DNA of 64,000 nt from Megachile rotundata (taxonomy: Eukaryota > Arthropoda > Insecta > Hymenoptera > Megachilidae): contig NW_027474124.1 of assembly GCF_050947335.1 (NCBI RefSeq), positions 1-64,000 of the forward strand, read 5' to 3'. Positions 38,338-52,140 of the stretch are shown here, piece after piece. Numbering within the stretch: position 1 is the stretch's first letter; the number at the start of each line of letters is the position of its first letter. The notes under the pieces are model-generated. The model was given only the letters and a program-made list of their open reading frames with translations. It had not been told where the DNA came from and searched no databases. A program made the position numbers and the translations under genes.

Positions 38338-40246
38338 ATATGAATTAGATTGATAATAATAAGAGAAATGAGTATAGTAATTGTCGTACTATCGATCAGA
38401 TAAGCATAACATGGCTAATAATATGAGTCAGATTGATAATAATAAGTGTAATAAGTATAGTAATTCTCGTTCTATCGATCATACCTGCATAATATGGTTA
38501 ATAATATGAGTTAGATTGATAACAATAAGAGTAATGAGTATAGTAATTGTCGTACTATCGATCATATAAGCATAATATGGCTTATAATGTGAGTTAGATT
38601 GATAATAGTGAGTGCAATAAATATAGTAATTGTCGTTCTATCGCTAATGTAAGCACAAAATGGCTAATAATATGAGTTAGATTGATAATAATAAGAGTAA
38701 TAAGTATAGTAATTGTCGTTCTATCGATCATATAAGCATAATATGGCTAATAATATGAGTTAGATTGATAATAATAAGAGTAATAAGTACAGTAATTGTC
38801 GTTCTATCGATCATTTAAGCATAATATGGCTAATAATATGAGTCAGATTGATAATAAAAACAGTAATAAGTATAGTAATTGTCGTTCTATCGATAATATA
38901 AGCATAATATGGCTAATAATATGAGTTAGATTGATAATACTAAGAGCAGTGAGTATAGTAATTCTCGTTCTATCGATCATATAAGCATAATATGGCTAAT
39001 AATATGAGTTAGATTGATAATAATAAGAGTAATGAGTATAGTAATTGTAGTTCTATCGATCATTTAAGCATAATATGGCTAATAATATGAGTTAGATTGA
39101 TAATAATAACAGTAATAAGTATAGTAATTGTCGTTCTATCGCTCATATAAGCACAATATGGCTAATAATATGAGTTAGATTGATAATAATAAGGGTAATA
39201 AGTATAGTTATTGTCGTTCTATCGATCATATAAGCATAATATGGCTAATAATATGAGTTAGATTGATAATAATAAGTGTAATAAGTATAGTAATTGTCGT
39301 TCTATCGATCATATTAGCATAATATGGCTAATAATATGAGTTAGATTGATAATAGTGAGTGTAATAAGTATAGTGAATGTCGTTCTATCGATCATATCAG
39401 CATAATATGGGTAATAATATGAGTTGGATTCATAATAATAAGAGCAATGAGTATAGTAATTGTAGTTCTATCGATCATATAAGCATAATATGGCTAATAA
39501 TATGAGTTAGATTGATAATAATAAGAGTAATGAGTATAGTAATTGTAGTTCTATCGATCATTTAAGCATAATATGGCTAATAATATGAGTTAGATTGATA
39601 ATAATAACAGTAATAAGTATAGTAATTGTCGTTCTATCGCTCATATAAGCACAATATGGCTAATAATATGAGTTAGATTGATAATAATAAGGGTAATAAG
39701 TATAGTTATTGTCGTTCTATCGATCATATAAGCATAATATGGCTAATAATATGAGTTAGATTGATAATAATAAGTGTAATAAGTATAGTAATTGTCGTTC
39801 TATCGATCATATTAGCATAATATGGCTAATAATACGAGTTAGATTGATAATAGTGAGTGTAATAAGTATAGTGAATGTCGTTCTATCGATCATATCAGCA
39901 TAATATGGGTAATAATATGAGTTGGATTCATAATAATAAGAGCAATGAGTATAGTAATTGTAGTTCTATCGATCATATAAGCATAATATGGCTAATAATA
40001 TGAGTCAGATTCATAATAATAAGAGTAATAAGTATAGTAGTTGTCGTTCTATCGATCATTTTAGCATAATATGGCGAATAATATGAGTTGGGTTGATAAA
40101 AATAAGTGTAATAAGTATAGTAATTGTCGTTCTATCGATCATATCAGCATAATATGGTTAATAATATGAGTTAGAATGATAATAATAAGAGTAATAAGTA
40201 TAGTAATTGTCGTTCTATCGATCATAATTGCATAATATGGTTAATA
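38338..40246. repeat. Higher-order repeat F, copy 2 (23 monomers, 1909 bp)
   Basis: Same length and order as copy 1. It shares with copy 3 the derived changes CTAATGTAAG (about 38643) and AATACGAG (about 39831), so copies 2 and 3 are sisters and copy 1 branched earlier. Confidence 0.9.
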
Positions 40247-42155
40247 ATATGAATTAGATTGATAATAATAAGAGAAATGAGTATAGTAATTGTCGTACTA
40301 TCGATCAGATAAGCATAACATGGCTAATAATATGAGTCAGATTGATAATAATAAGTGTAATAAGTATAGTAATTCTCGTTCTATCGATCATACCTGCGTA
40401 ATATGGTTAATAATATGAGTTAGATTGATAACAATAAGAGTAATGAGTATAGTAATTGTCGTACTATCGATCATATAAGCATAATATGGCTTATAATGTG
40501 AGTTAGATTGATAATAGTGAGTGCAATAAATATAGTAATTGTCGTTCTATCGCTAATGTAAGCACAAAATGGCTAATAATATGAGTTAGATTGATAATAA
40601 TAAGAGTAATAAGTATAGTAATTGTCGTTCTATCGATCATATAAGCATAATATGGCTAATAATATGAGTTAGATTGATAATAATAAGAGTAATAAGTACA
40701 GTAATTGTCGTTCTATCGATCATTTAAGCATAATATGGCTAATAATATGAGTCAGATTGATAATAAAAACAGTAATAAGTATAGTAATTGTCGTTCTATC
40801 GATAATATAAGCATAATATGGCTAATAATATGAGTTAGATTGATAATACTAAGAGCAGTGAGTATAGTAATTCTCGTTCTATCGATCATATGAGCATAAT
40901 ATGGCTAATAATATGAGTTAGATTGATAATAATAAGAGTAATGAGTATAGTAATTGTAGTTCTATCGATCATTTAAGCATAATATGGCTAATAATATGAG
41001 TTAGATTGATAATAATAACAGTAATAAGTATAGTAATTGTCGTTCTATCGCTCATATAAGCACAATATGGCTAATAATATGAGTTAGATTGATAATAATA
41101 AGGGTAATAAGTATAGTTATTGTCGTTCTATCGATCATATAAGCATAATATGGCTAATAATATGAGTTAGATTGATAATAATAAGTGTAATAAGTATAGT
41201 AATTGTCGTTCTATCGATCATATTAGCATAATATGGCTAATAATATGAGTTAGATTGATAATAGTGAGTGTAATAAGTATAGTGAATGTCGTTCTATCGA
41301 TCATATCAGCATAATATGGGTAATAATATGAGTTGGATTCATAATAATAAGAGCAATGAGTATAGTAATTGTAGTTCTATCGATCATATAAGCATAATAT
41401 GGCTAATAATATGAGTTAGATTGATAATAATAAGAGTAATGAGTATAGTAATTGTAGTTCTATCGATCATTTAAGCATAATATGGCTAATAATATGAGTT
41501 AGATTGATAATAATAACAGTAATAAGTATAGTAATTGTCGTTCTATCGCTCATATAAGCACAATATGGCTAATAATATGAGTTAGATTGATAATAATAAG
41601 GGTAATAAGTATAGTTATTGTCGTTCTATCGATCATATAAGCATAATATGGCTAATAATATGAGTTAGATTGATAATAATAAGTGTAATAAGTATAGTAA
41701 TTGTCGTTCTATCGATCATATTAGCATAATATGGCTAATAATACGAGTTAGATTGATAATAGTGAGTGTAATAAGTATAGTGAATGTCGTTCTATCGATC
41801 ATATCAGCATAATATGGGTAATAATATGAGTTGGATTCATAATAATAAGAGCAATGAGTATAGTAATTGTAGTTCTATCGATCATATAAGCATAATATGG
41901 CTAATAATATGAGTCAGATTCATAATAATAAGAGTAATAAGTATAGTAGTTGTCGTTCTATCGATCATTTTAGCATAATATGGCGAATAATATGAGTTGG
42001 GTTGATAAAAATAAGTGTAATAAGTATAGTAATTGTCGTTCTATCGATCATATCAGCATAATATGGTTAATAATATGAGTTAGAATGATAATAATAAGAG
42101 TAATAAGTATAGTAATTGTCGTTCTATCGATCATAATTGCATAATATGGTTAATA
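40247..42155. repeat. Higher-order repeat F, copy 3 (23 monomers, 1909 bp)
   Basis: Same length and order as copies 1 and 2, with CTAATGTAAG (about 40552) and AATACGAG (about 41740). Private changes include CCTGCGTAAT near 40393 and CATATGAGC near 40888. The very low divergence indicates recent amplification or homogenisation. Confidence 0.9.
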
Positions 42156-42463
42156 ATATGAATTAGATTGATAATAATAAGAGAAATGAGTATAGTAATT
42201 GTCGTACTATCGATCAGATAAGCATAACATGGCTAATAATATGAGTCAGATTGATAATAATAAGTGTAATAAGTATAGTAATTGTCGTTCTATCGATCAT
42301 ACCTGCATAATATGGTTAATAATATGAGTTAGATTGATAACAATAAGAGTAATGAGTATAGTAATTGTCGTACTATCGATCATATAAGCATAATATGGCT
42401 TATAATGTGAGTTAGATTGATAATAGTGAGTGTAATAAGTATAGTAATTGTCGTTCTATCGAT
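42156..42463. repeat. Repeat F copy 4 (partial)
   Basis: Starts with an E monomer 1909 bp after the previous one, but has AATTGTCG rather than the AATTCTCG of copies 1-3, so it either escaped that change or was replaced from another source. After the third cassette monomer it enters a 166-bp dimer repeat and leaves the repeat F order. Confidence 0.8.
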
Positions 42464-42629
42464 CATACCTGCATAATATGGTTAATAATATGAGTTAGAT
42501 TGATAACAATAAGAGTAATGAGTATAGTAATTGTCGTACTATCGATCATATAAGCATAATATGGCTTATAATGTGAGTTAGATTGATAATAGTGAGTGCA
42601 ATAAATATAGTAATTGTCGTTCTATCGCT
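42298..42629. repeat. 166-bp dimer, two copies
   Basis: CATACCTGC starts at 42298 and 42464, exactly 166 bp apart. The dimer is the third plus fourth E-cassette monomers (GATAACAATAAG, then GGCTTATAATG with GTGAGTG). The first copy ends GTGAGTGTAATAAG; the second ends GTGAGTGCAATAAATATAG, the normal fourth unit. The same pair is at 53500 and 53666, 135 monomers minus 3 bp away. Confidence 0.88.
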
Positions 42630-43981
42630 CATATAAGCACAATATGGCTAATAATATGAGTTAGATTGATAATAATAAGAGTAATAAGTATAGTAATTGT
42701 CGTTCCATCGATCATTTAAGCATAATATAGCTAATAATATGAGTCAGATTGATAATAATAACAGTAATAAGTATAGTAATTGTCGTTCTATCGATAATAT
42801 AAGCATAATATGGCTAATAATATGAGTTAGATTGATAATACTAAGAGCAGTGAGTATAGTAATTCTCGTTCTATCGATCATATAAGCATAATATGGCTAA
42901 TAATATGAGTTAGATTGATAATAATAAGAGTAATAAGTATAGTAAATGTCGTGCTATCGATCATATCTGCATAATATGGTTAATAATATGAGTTAGATTG
43001 ATAATAGAGAGTGTAATAAGTATAGTAATTGTCGTTCTGTCGATCATATTAGCATAATATGGTTAATAAAATGAGTTAGATTGATAATAATAGGAGTAAT
43101 AAGTATAGTATTTGTCGTTCTATCGATCATATAAGCATAATATGGCTAATAATACGAGTTAGATTGATAATAATAAGAGTAATGAGTATAGTAATTGTAG
43201 TTCTATCGATCATTTAAGCATAATATGGCTAATAATATGAGTTAGATTGATAATAATAAGAGTAATGAGTATAGTGATTGTCGTTCTATCGATCATATAA
43301 GCATAATATGGCTAATAATATGAGTTAGATTGATAATACTAAGAGTAGTGAGTATAGTAATTCTCGTTCTATCGATCATATAAGCATAATATGGCTAATA
43401 ATATGAGTTAGATTGATAATAATAAGAGTAATGAGTATAGTAATTGTAGTTCTATCGATCATTTAAGCATAATATGGCTAATAATATGAGTTAGATTGAT
43501 AATAATAACAGTAATAAGTATAGTAATTGTCGTTCTATCGATCATATCTGCATAATATGGTTAATAATATGAGTTAGATTGATAATACTAAGAGTAGTGA
43601 GTATAGTAATTCTCGTTCTATCGATCATATAAGCATAATATGGCTAATAATATGAGTTAGATTGATAATAATAAGAGTAATGAGTATAGTAATTGTAGTT
43701 CTATCGATCATTTAAGCATAATATGGCTAATAATATGAGTTAGATTGATAATAATAACAGTAATAAGTATAGTAATTGTCGTTCTATCGAACATATCTGC
43801 ATAATATGGTTAATAATATGAGTTAGATTGATAATAGTGAGTGTAATAAGTATAGTAATTGTCGTTCTGTCGATCATATTAGCATAATATGGTTAATAAT
43901 ATGAGTTAGATTGATAATAATAAGAGTAATAATTATAGTAATTGTCGTTCTATCGATCATATAAGCATAATATGGCTAATA
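42630..43981. repeat. Mosaic block between repeats F and H
   Basis: Carries the rare CCATCGATCATTTAAGC with AATATAGC monomer (AATATAGC at 42726), also found at about 11772 and 53928, followed by AACAG with TATCGATA (42789), ACTAAGAGCAG, AAATGTCGTGC, AGAGAGTGTAATAAG (a private change near 43005), TCTGTCGATC and TATTTG units. From about 43080 it matches 58590 and 60167 onwards. Confidence 0.78.
43321..43815. repeat. 3-monomer (249-bp) tandem duplication
   Basis: ACTAAGAG starts at 43338 and 43587, 249 bp apart. Each is followed by AGAGTAATGAG with CATTTAAGC, then AACAG. The second copy ends in CGAACATATCTGC, a rare change also seen near 46694, 54162 and 60884. The same 249-bp pair is at 46242 and 46491, and at 60432 and 60681. 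Confidence 0.83.
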
Positions 43982-44063
43982 ATTGAGTTAGATTGATAAT
44001 AATAAGTGTATTAAGTATAGTAACTGTCGTTCTATCGATCATAATTGCATAATATGGTTAATA
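43982..44063 (+). repeat. L monomer, 82 bp
   Basis: Sixth L copy, heading repeat H copy 1. This copy has AACTGTCG, a private change from AATTGTCG. Confidence 0.9.
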
Positions 44064-46885
44064 ATATGAATTAGATTGATAATAATAAGAGAAATGAGTA
44101 TAGTAATTGTCGTACTATCGATCAGATAAGCATAACATGGCTAATAATATGAGTCAGATTGATAATAATAAGTGTAATAAGTATAGTAATTGTCGTTCTA
44201 TCGATCATACCTGCATAATATGGTTAATAATATGAGTTAGATTGATAATAATAAGAGTAATAAGTATAGTAATTGTCGTTATATCGATCATATAACCATA
44301 ATATGGCTAATAGCATGAGTTAGATTGATAATAATAAGAGTAATAAGTATAGTAATTGTCGTTCTATCGATCATATCTGCATAATATGGTTAATAATATG
44401 AGTTAGATTGATAATAGTGAGTGTAATAAGTATAGTGAATGTCGTTCTATCGATCATATCAGCATAATATGGGTAATAATATGAGTTGGATTGATAATAA
44501 TAAGAGTAATGAGTATAGTAATTGTAGTTCTATCGATCATACAAGCATAATATGGTTAATAATATGAGTTAGATTGATAACAATAAGAGTAATGAGTATA
44601 GTAATTGTCGTACTATCGATCATATAAGCATAATATGGCTAATAATATGAGTTAGATTGATAATAATGAGAGTAATAAGTATAGTAACTGTTGTTCTATC
44701 GATCATATAAGCATAATATGGCTAATAATATGAGTTAGAGTGATAATACTAAGAGTAGTGAGTATAGTAATTCTCACTCTATCGATCATATAAGCATAAT
44801 ATGGCTAATAATATGAGTTAGATTGATAATAATAAGGGTAATAAGTATAGTAATTGTCGTTCTCTCGATCATATAAGCATAATATGGCTAATAATATGAG
44901 TTAGATTGATAATACTAAGAGGAGTGAGTATAGTAATTGTCGTTCTATCGATCATATAAGCATAATATGGCTAATAATATGAGTTAGATTGATAATAATA
45001 AGAGTAATGAGTATAGTAATTGTAGTTCTATCGATCATATCTGAATAATATGGTTAATAATATGAGTTAGAATGATAATAATAAGAGTAATAAGTATAGT
45101 AATTGTCGTTCTATCGATCATATCTGCATAATATGGTTAATAATATGAGTTAGATTGATAATAATAAGAGTAATAAGTATAGTAATTGTCGTTATATCGA
45201 TCATATAACCATAATATGGCTAATAGCATGAGTTAGATTGATAATAATAAGAGTAATGAGTATAGTAATTGTCGTTCTATCGATCATATCTGCATAATAT
45301 GGTTAATAATATGAGTTAGATTGATAATAGTGAGTGTAATAAATATAGTAATTGTCGTTCTATCGCTCATATAAGCACAATATGGCTAATAATATGAGTT
45401 AGATTGATAATAATAAGAGTAATAAGTATAGTAATTGTCGTTCTATCGATCATATCTGCATAATATGGTTAATAATATGAGTTAGATTGATAATAGTGAG
45501 TGTAATAAATATAGTAATTGTCGTTCTATCGCTCTTATAAGCACAATATGGTTAATAATATGAGTTAGATTGATAATTATAAGAGTAATAAGTATAGTAG
45601 TTGTCGTTCTATCGATCATATATGCATAATATGGTTAATAATATGAGTTAGATTGATAATAGTAAATGTAATAAGTATAGTGAATGTCGTTCTATCGATC
45701 ATATCAGCATAATATGGGTAATAATATGAGTTGGATTGATAATAATAAGAGTAATGAGTATAGTAATTGTAGTTCTATCGATCATATAAGCATAATATGG
45801 CTAATAATATGAGTAAGATTCATAATAATAAGAGTAATAAATATAGTAATTGTCGTTCTATCGATCATTTAAGCATTATATGGGGAATAATATGAGTTGG
45901 GTTGATAAAAATAAGAATAATAAGTATAGTAATTGTCGTTCTATCGATCATATAAGCATAATATGGCTAATAATATGAGTTAGGTTGATAATAACAAGAG
46001 TAATAAGTATAGTAAATGTCGTGCTATCGATCATATCTGCATAATATGGTTAATAATATGAGTTAGATTGATAATAGTGAGTGTAATAAGTATAGTAATT
46101 GTCGTTCTGTCGATCATATTAGCATAATATGGTTAATAATATGAGTTAGATTGATAATAGTGAGTGTAATAAGTATAGTAATTGTCGTTCTGTCGATCAT
46201 ATTAGCATAATATGGTTAACAAAATGAGTTAGATTGATAATACTAAGAGTAGTGAGTATAGTAATTCTCGTTCTATCGATCATATAAGCATAATATGGCT
46301 AATAATATGAGTTAGATTGATAATAATAAGAGTAGTGAGTATAGTAATTGTAGTTCTATCGATCATTTAAGCATAATATGGCTAATAATATGAGTTAGAT
46401 TGATAATAATAACAGTAATAAGTATAGTAATTGTCGTTCTATCGATCATATCTGCATAATATGGTTAATAATATGAGTTAGATTGATAATACTAAGAGTA
46501 GTGAGTATAGTAATTCTCGTTCTATCGATCATATAAGCATAATATGGCTAATAATATGAGTTAGATTGATAATAATAAGAGTAATGAGTATAGTAATTGT
46601 AGTTCTATCGATCATTTAAGCATAATATGGCTAATAATATGAGTTAGATTGATAATAATAACAGTAATAAGTATAGTAATTGTCGTTCTATCGAACATAT
46701 CTGCATAATATGGTTAATAATATGAGTTAGATTGATAATAGTGAGTGTAATAAGTATAGTAATTGTCGTTCTGTCGATCATATTAGCATAATATGGTTAA
46801 TAATATGAGTTAGATTGATAATAATAAGAGTAATAATTATAGTAATTGTCGTTCTATCGATCATATAAGCATAATATGGCTAATA
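43982..46885. repeat. Higher-order repeat H, copy 1 (35 monomers)
   Basis: 2904 bp from L monomer to L monomer (35 x 83 minus 1). The order opens L, E, GAGTCAG with CATACCTGC, TATATCG with CATATAACC and CTAATAGCATGAG, then GTGAGTG with GAATG, CATACAAGC, GATAACAATAAG, AATGAGAG, AGAGTGATAATACTAAG with TTCTCACTC, CTCTCGATC and AAGAGGAGTGAG. Matching to copy 2 ends near 45895. The rest is made of GGGTTGAT, TCTGTCG and the 249-bp duplication at 46242. Private changes include AACTGTTGTTC (44686) and CATATCTGAATAAT (45037). Confidence 0.86.
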
Positions 46886-46967
46886 ATTGAGTTAGATTGA
46901 TAATAATAAGTGTATTAAGTATAGTAATTGTCGTTCTATCGATCATAATTGCATAATATGGTTAATA
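46886..46967 (+). repeat. L monomer, 82 bp
   Basis: Seventh L copy, heading repeat H copy 2, upstream of the E monomer at 46968. Confidence 0.9.
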
Positions 46968-49540
46968 ATATGAATTAGATTGATAATAATAAGAGAAATG
47001 AGTATAGTAATTGTCGTACTATCGATCAGATAAGCATAACATGGCTAATAATATGAGTCAGATTGATAATAATAAGTGTAATAAGTATAGTAATTGTCGT
47101 TCTATCGATCATACCTGCATAATATGGTTAATAATATGAGTTAGATTGATAATAATAAGAGTAATAAGTATAGTAATTGTCGTTATATCGATCATATAAC
47201 CATAATATGGCTAATAGCATGAGTTAGATTGATAATAATAAGAGTAATAAGTATAGTAATTGTCGTTCTATCGATCATATCTGCATAATATGGTTAATAA
47301 TATGAGTTAGATTGATAATAGTGAGTGTAATAAGTATAGTGAATGTCGTTCTATCGATCATATCAGCATAATATGGGTAATAATATGAGTTGGATTGATA
47401 ATAATAAGAGTAATGAGTATAGTAATTGTAGTTCTATCGATCATACAAGCATAATATGGTTAATAATATGAGTTAGATTGATAACAATAAGAGTAATGAG
47501 TATAGTAATTGTCGTACTATCGATCATATAAGCATAATATGGCTAATAATATGAGTTAGATTGATAATAATGAGAGTAATAAGTATAGTAACTGTCGTTC
47601 TATCGATCATATAAGCATAATATGGCTAATAATATGAGTTAGAGTGATAATACTAAGAGTAGTGAGTATAGTAATTCTCACTCTATCGATCATATAAGCA
47701 TAATATGGCTAATAATATGAGTTAGATTGATAATAATAAGGGTAATAAGTATAGTAATTGTCGTTCTCTCGATCATATAAGCATAATATGGCTAATAATA
47801 TGAGTTAGATTGATAATACTAAGAGGAGTGAGTATAGTAATTGTCGTTCTATCGATCATATAAGCATAATATGGCTAATAATATGAGTTAGATTGATAAT
47901 AATAAGAGTAATGAGTATAGTAATTGTAGTTCTATCGATCATATCTGCATAATATGGTTAATAATATGAGTTAGAATGATAATAATAAGAGTAATAAGTA
48001 TAGTAATTGTCGTTCTATCGATCATATCTGCATAATATGGTTAATAATATGAGTTAGATTGATAATAATAAGAGTAATAAGTATAGTAATTGTCGTTATA
48101 TCGATCATATAACCATAATATGGCTAATAGCATGAGTTAGATTGATAATAATAAGAGTAATGAGTATAGTAATTGTCGTTCTATCGATCATATCTGCATA
48201 ATATGGTTAATAATATGAGTTAGATTGATAATAGTGAGTGTAATAAATATAGTAATTGTCGTTCTATCGCTCATATAAGCACAATATGGCTAATAATATG
48301 AGTTAGATTGATAATAATAAGAGTAATAAGTATAGTAATTGTCGTTCTATCGATCATATCTGCATAATATGGTTAATAATATGAGTTAGATTGATAATAG
48401 TGAGTGTAATAAATATAGTAATTGTAGTTCTATCGCTCTTATAAGCACAATATGGTTAATAATATGAGTTAGATTGATAATTATAAGAGTAATAAGTATA
48501 GTAGTTGTCGTTCTATCGATCATATATGCATAATATGGTTAATAATATGAGTTAGATTGATAATAGTAAATGTAATAAGTATAGTGAATGTCGTTCTATC
48601 GATCATATCAGCATAATATGGGTAATAATATGAGTTGGATTGATAATAATAAGAGTAATGAGTATAGTAATTGTAGTTCTATCGATCATATAAGCATAAT
48701 ATGGCTAATAATATGAGTAAGATTCATAATAATAAGAGTAATAAATATAGTAATTGTCGTTCTATCGATCATTTAAGCATTATATGGGGAATAATATGAG
48801 TTAGATTGATAATAATAAGAGTAATAAGTATAGTAATTGTCGTTATATCGATCATATAACCATAATATGGCTAAGAGCATGAGTTAGATTGATAATAATA
48901 AGAGTAATGAGTATAGTAATTGTCATTCTATCGATCATATCTGCATAATATGGTTAATAATATGAGTTAGATTGATAATAGTGAGTGTAATAAATATAGT
49001 AATTGTCGTTCTATCGCTCATATAAGCACAATATGGCTAATAATATGAGTTAGATTGATAATAATAAGAGTAATAAGTATAGTAATTGTCGTTCTATCGA
49101 TCATACCTGCATAATATGGTTAATAATATGAGTTAGATTGATAATAATAAGAGTAATAAGTATAGTAATTGTCGTTCTATCGATCATATAAGCATAATAT
49201 GGCTAATAATATGAGTTAGACTGATAATAATAAGTGTAATAAGTATAGTAATTGTCGTTCTATCGATCATAATTGCATAATATGGTTAATAATATGAATT
49301 AGATTGATAATAATAAGAGAAATGAGTATAGTAATTGTCGTACTATCGATCATATAAGCATAATATGGCTAATAATATGAGTTAGATTGATAATAGTGAG
49401 TGTAATAAATATAGTAATTGTCGTTCTATCGCTCATATAAGCACAATATGGTTAATAATATGAGTTAGATTGATAATAATAAGAGTAATAATTATAGTAA
49501 TTGTCGTTCTATCGATCATATAAGCATAATATGGCTAATA
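46886..49540. repeat. Higher-order repeat H, copy 2 (32 monomers)
   Basis: 2655 bp (32 x 83 minus 1). It matches copy 1 for about 1.9 kb, then replaces the GGGTTGAT tail with a different one (CTAAGAGCATGAG, TTGTCATTC, CATACCTGC, GACTGATAATAATAAG, an E/plain hybrid). AATTGTAGTTC with CGCTCTTATAAGC near 48419 is shared with copy 3 and absent from copy 1. Confidence 0.86.
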
Positions 49541-49622
49541 ATTGAGTTAGATTGATAATAATAAGTGTATTAAGTATAGTAATTGTCGTTCTATCGATCA
49601 TAATTGCATAATATGGTTAATA
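49541..49622 (+). repeat. L monomer, 82 bp
   Basis: Eighth L copy, heading repeat H copy 3, upstream of the E monomer at 49623. Confidence 0.9.
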
Positions 49623-52140
49623 ATATGAATTAGATTGATAATAATAAGAGAAATGAGTATAGTAATTGTCGTACTATCGATCAGATAAGCATAACATGGC
49701 TAATAATATGAGTCAGATTGATAATAATAAGTGTAATAAGTATAGTAATTGTCGTTCTATCGATCATACCTGCATAATATGGTTAATAATATGAGTTAGA
49801 TTGATAATAATAAGAGTAATAAGTATAGTAATTGTCGTTATATCGATCATATAACCATAATATGGCTAATAGCATGAGTTAGATTGATAATAATAAGAGT
49901 AATAAGTATAGTAATTGTCGTTCTATCGATCATATCTGCATAATATGGTTAATAATATGAGTTAGATTGATAATAGTGAGTGTAATAAGTATAGTGAATG
50001 TCGTTCTATCGATCATATCAGCATAATATGGGTAATAATATGAGTTGGATTGATAATAATAAGAGTAATGAGTATAGTAATTGTAGTTCTATCGATCATA
50101 CAAGCATAATATGGTTAATAATATGAGTTAGATTGATAACAATAAGAGTAATGAGTATAGTAATTGTCGTACTATCGATCATATAAGCATAATATGGCTA
50201 ATAATATGAGTTAGATTGATAATAATGAGAGTAATAAGTATAGTAACTGTCGTTCTATCGATCATATAAGCATAATATGGCTAATAATATGAGTTAGAGT
50301 GATAATACTAAGAGTAGTGAGTATAGTAATTCTCACTCTATCGATCATATAAGCATAATATGGCTAATAATATGAGTTAGATTGATAATAATAAGGGTAA
50401 TAAGTATAGTAATTGTCGTTCTCTCGATCATATAAGCATAATATGGCTAATAATATGAGTTAGATTGATAATACTAAGAGGAGTGAGTATAGTAATTGTC
50501 GTTCTATCGATCATATAAGCATAATATGGCTAATAATATGAGTTAGATTGATAATAATAAGAGTAATGAGTATAGTAATTGTAGTTCTATCGATCATATC
50601 TGCATAATATGGTTAATAATATGAGTTAGAATGATAATAATAAGAGTAATAAGTATAGTAATTGTCGTTCTATCGATCATATCTGCATAATATGGTTAAT
50701 AATATGAGTTAGATTGATAATAATAAGAGTAATAAGTATAGTAATTGTCGTTATATCGATCATATAACCATAATATGGCTAATAGCATGAGTTAGATTGA
50801 TAATAATAAGAGTAATGAGTATAGTAATTGTCGTTCTATCGATCATATCTGCATAATATGGTTAATAATATGAGTTAGATTGATAATAGTGAGTGTAATA
50901 AATATAGTAATTGTCGTTCTATCGCTCATATAAGCACAATATGGCTAATAATATGAGTTAGATTGATAATAATAAGAGTAATAAGTATAGTAATTGTCGT
51001 TCTATCGATCATATCTGCATAATATGGTTAATAATATGAGTTAGATTGATAATAGTGAGTGTAATAAATATAGTAATTGTAGTTCTATCGCTCTTATAAG
51101 CACAATATGGTTAATAATATGAGTTAGATTGATAATTATAAGAGTAATAAGTATAGTAGTTGTCGTTCTATCGATCATATATGCATAATATGGTTAATAA
51201 TATGAGTTAGATTGATAATAGTAAATGTAATAAGTATAGTGAATGTCGTTCTATCGATCATATCAGCATAATATGGGTAATAATATGAGTTGGATTGATA
51301 ATAATAAGAGTAATGAGTATAGTAATTGTAGTTCTATCGATCATATAAGCATAATATGGCTAATAATATGAGTAAGATTCATAATAATAAGAGTAATAAA
51401 TATAGTAATTGTCGTTCTATCGATCATTTAAGCATTATATGGGGAATAATATGAGTTAGATTGATAATAATAAGAGTAATAAGTATAGTAATTGTCGTTA
51501 TATCGATCATATAACCATAATATGGCTAAGAGCATGAGTTAGATTGATAATAATAAGAGTAATGAGTATAGTAATTGTCATTCTATCGATCATATCTGCA
51601 TAATATGGTTAATAATATGAGTTAGATTGATAATAGTGAGTGTAATAAATATAGTAATTGTCGTTCTATCGCTCATATAAGCACAATATGGCTAATAATA
51701 TGAGTTAGATTGATAATAATAAGAGTAATAAGTATAGTAATTGTCGTTCTATCGATCATACCTGCATAATATGGTTAATAATATGAGTTAGATTGATAAT
51801 AATAAGAGTAATAAGTATAGTAATTGTCGTTCTATCGATCATATAAGCATAATATGGCTAATAATATGAGTTAGACTGATAATAATAAGTGTAATAAGTA
51901 TAGTAATTGTCGTTCTATCGATCATAATTGCATAATATGGTTAATAATATGAATTAGATTGATAATAATAAGAGAAATGAGTATAGTAATTGTCGTACTA
52001 TCGATCATATAAGCATAATATGGCTAATAATATGAGTTAGATTGATAATAGTGAGTGTAATAAATATAGTAATTGTCGTTCTATCGCTCATATAAGCACA
52101 ATATGGTTAATAATATGAGTTAGATTGATAATAATAAGAG
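49541..52140. repeat. Higher-order repeat H, copy 3
   Basis: Follows copy 2 at offset 2655 to about 52140, including TTCTCACTC (47675 and 50330) and the AATTGTAGTTC with CGCTCTTATAAGC change (near 51074). It departs just where copy 2 would reach its next L monomer, and passes into a CATATATGC unit that leads to repeat I. Confidence 0.85.
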
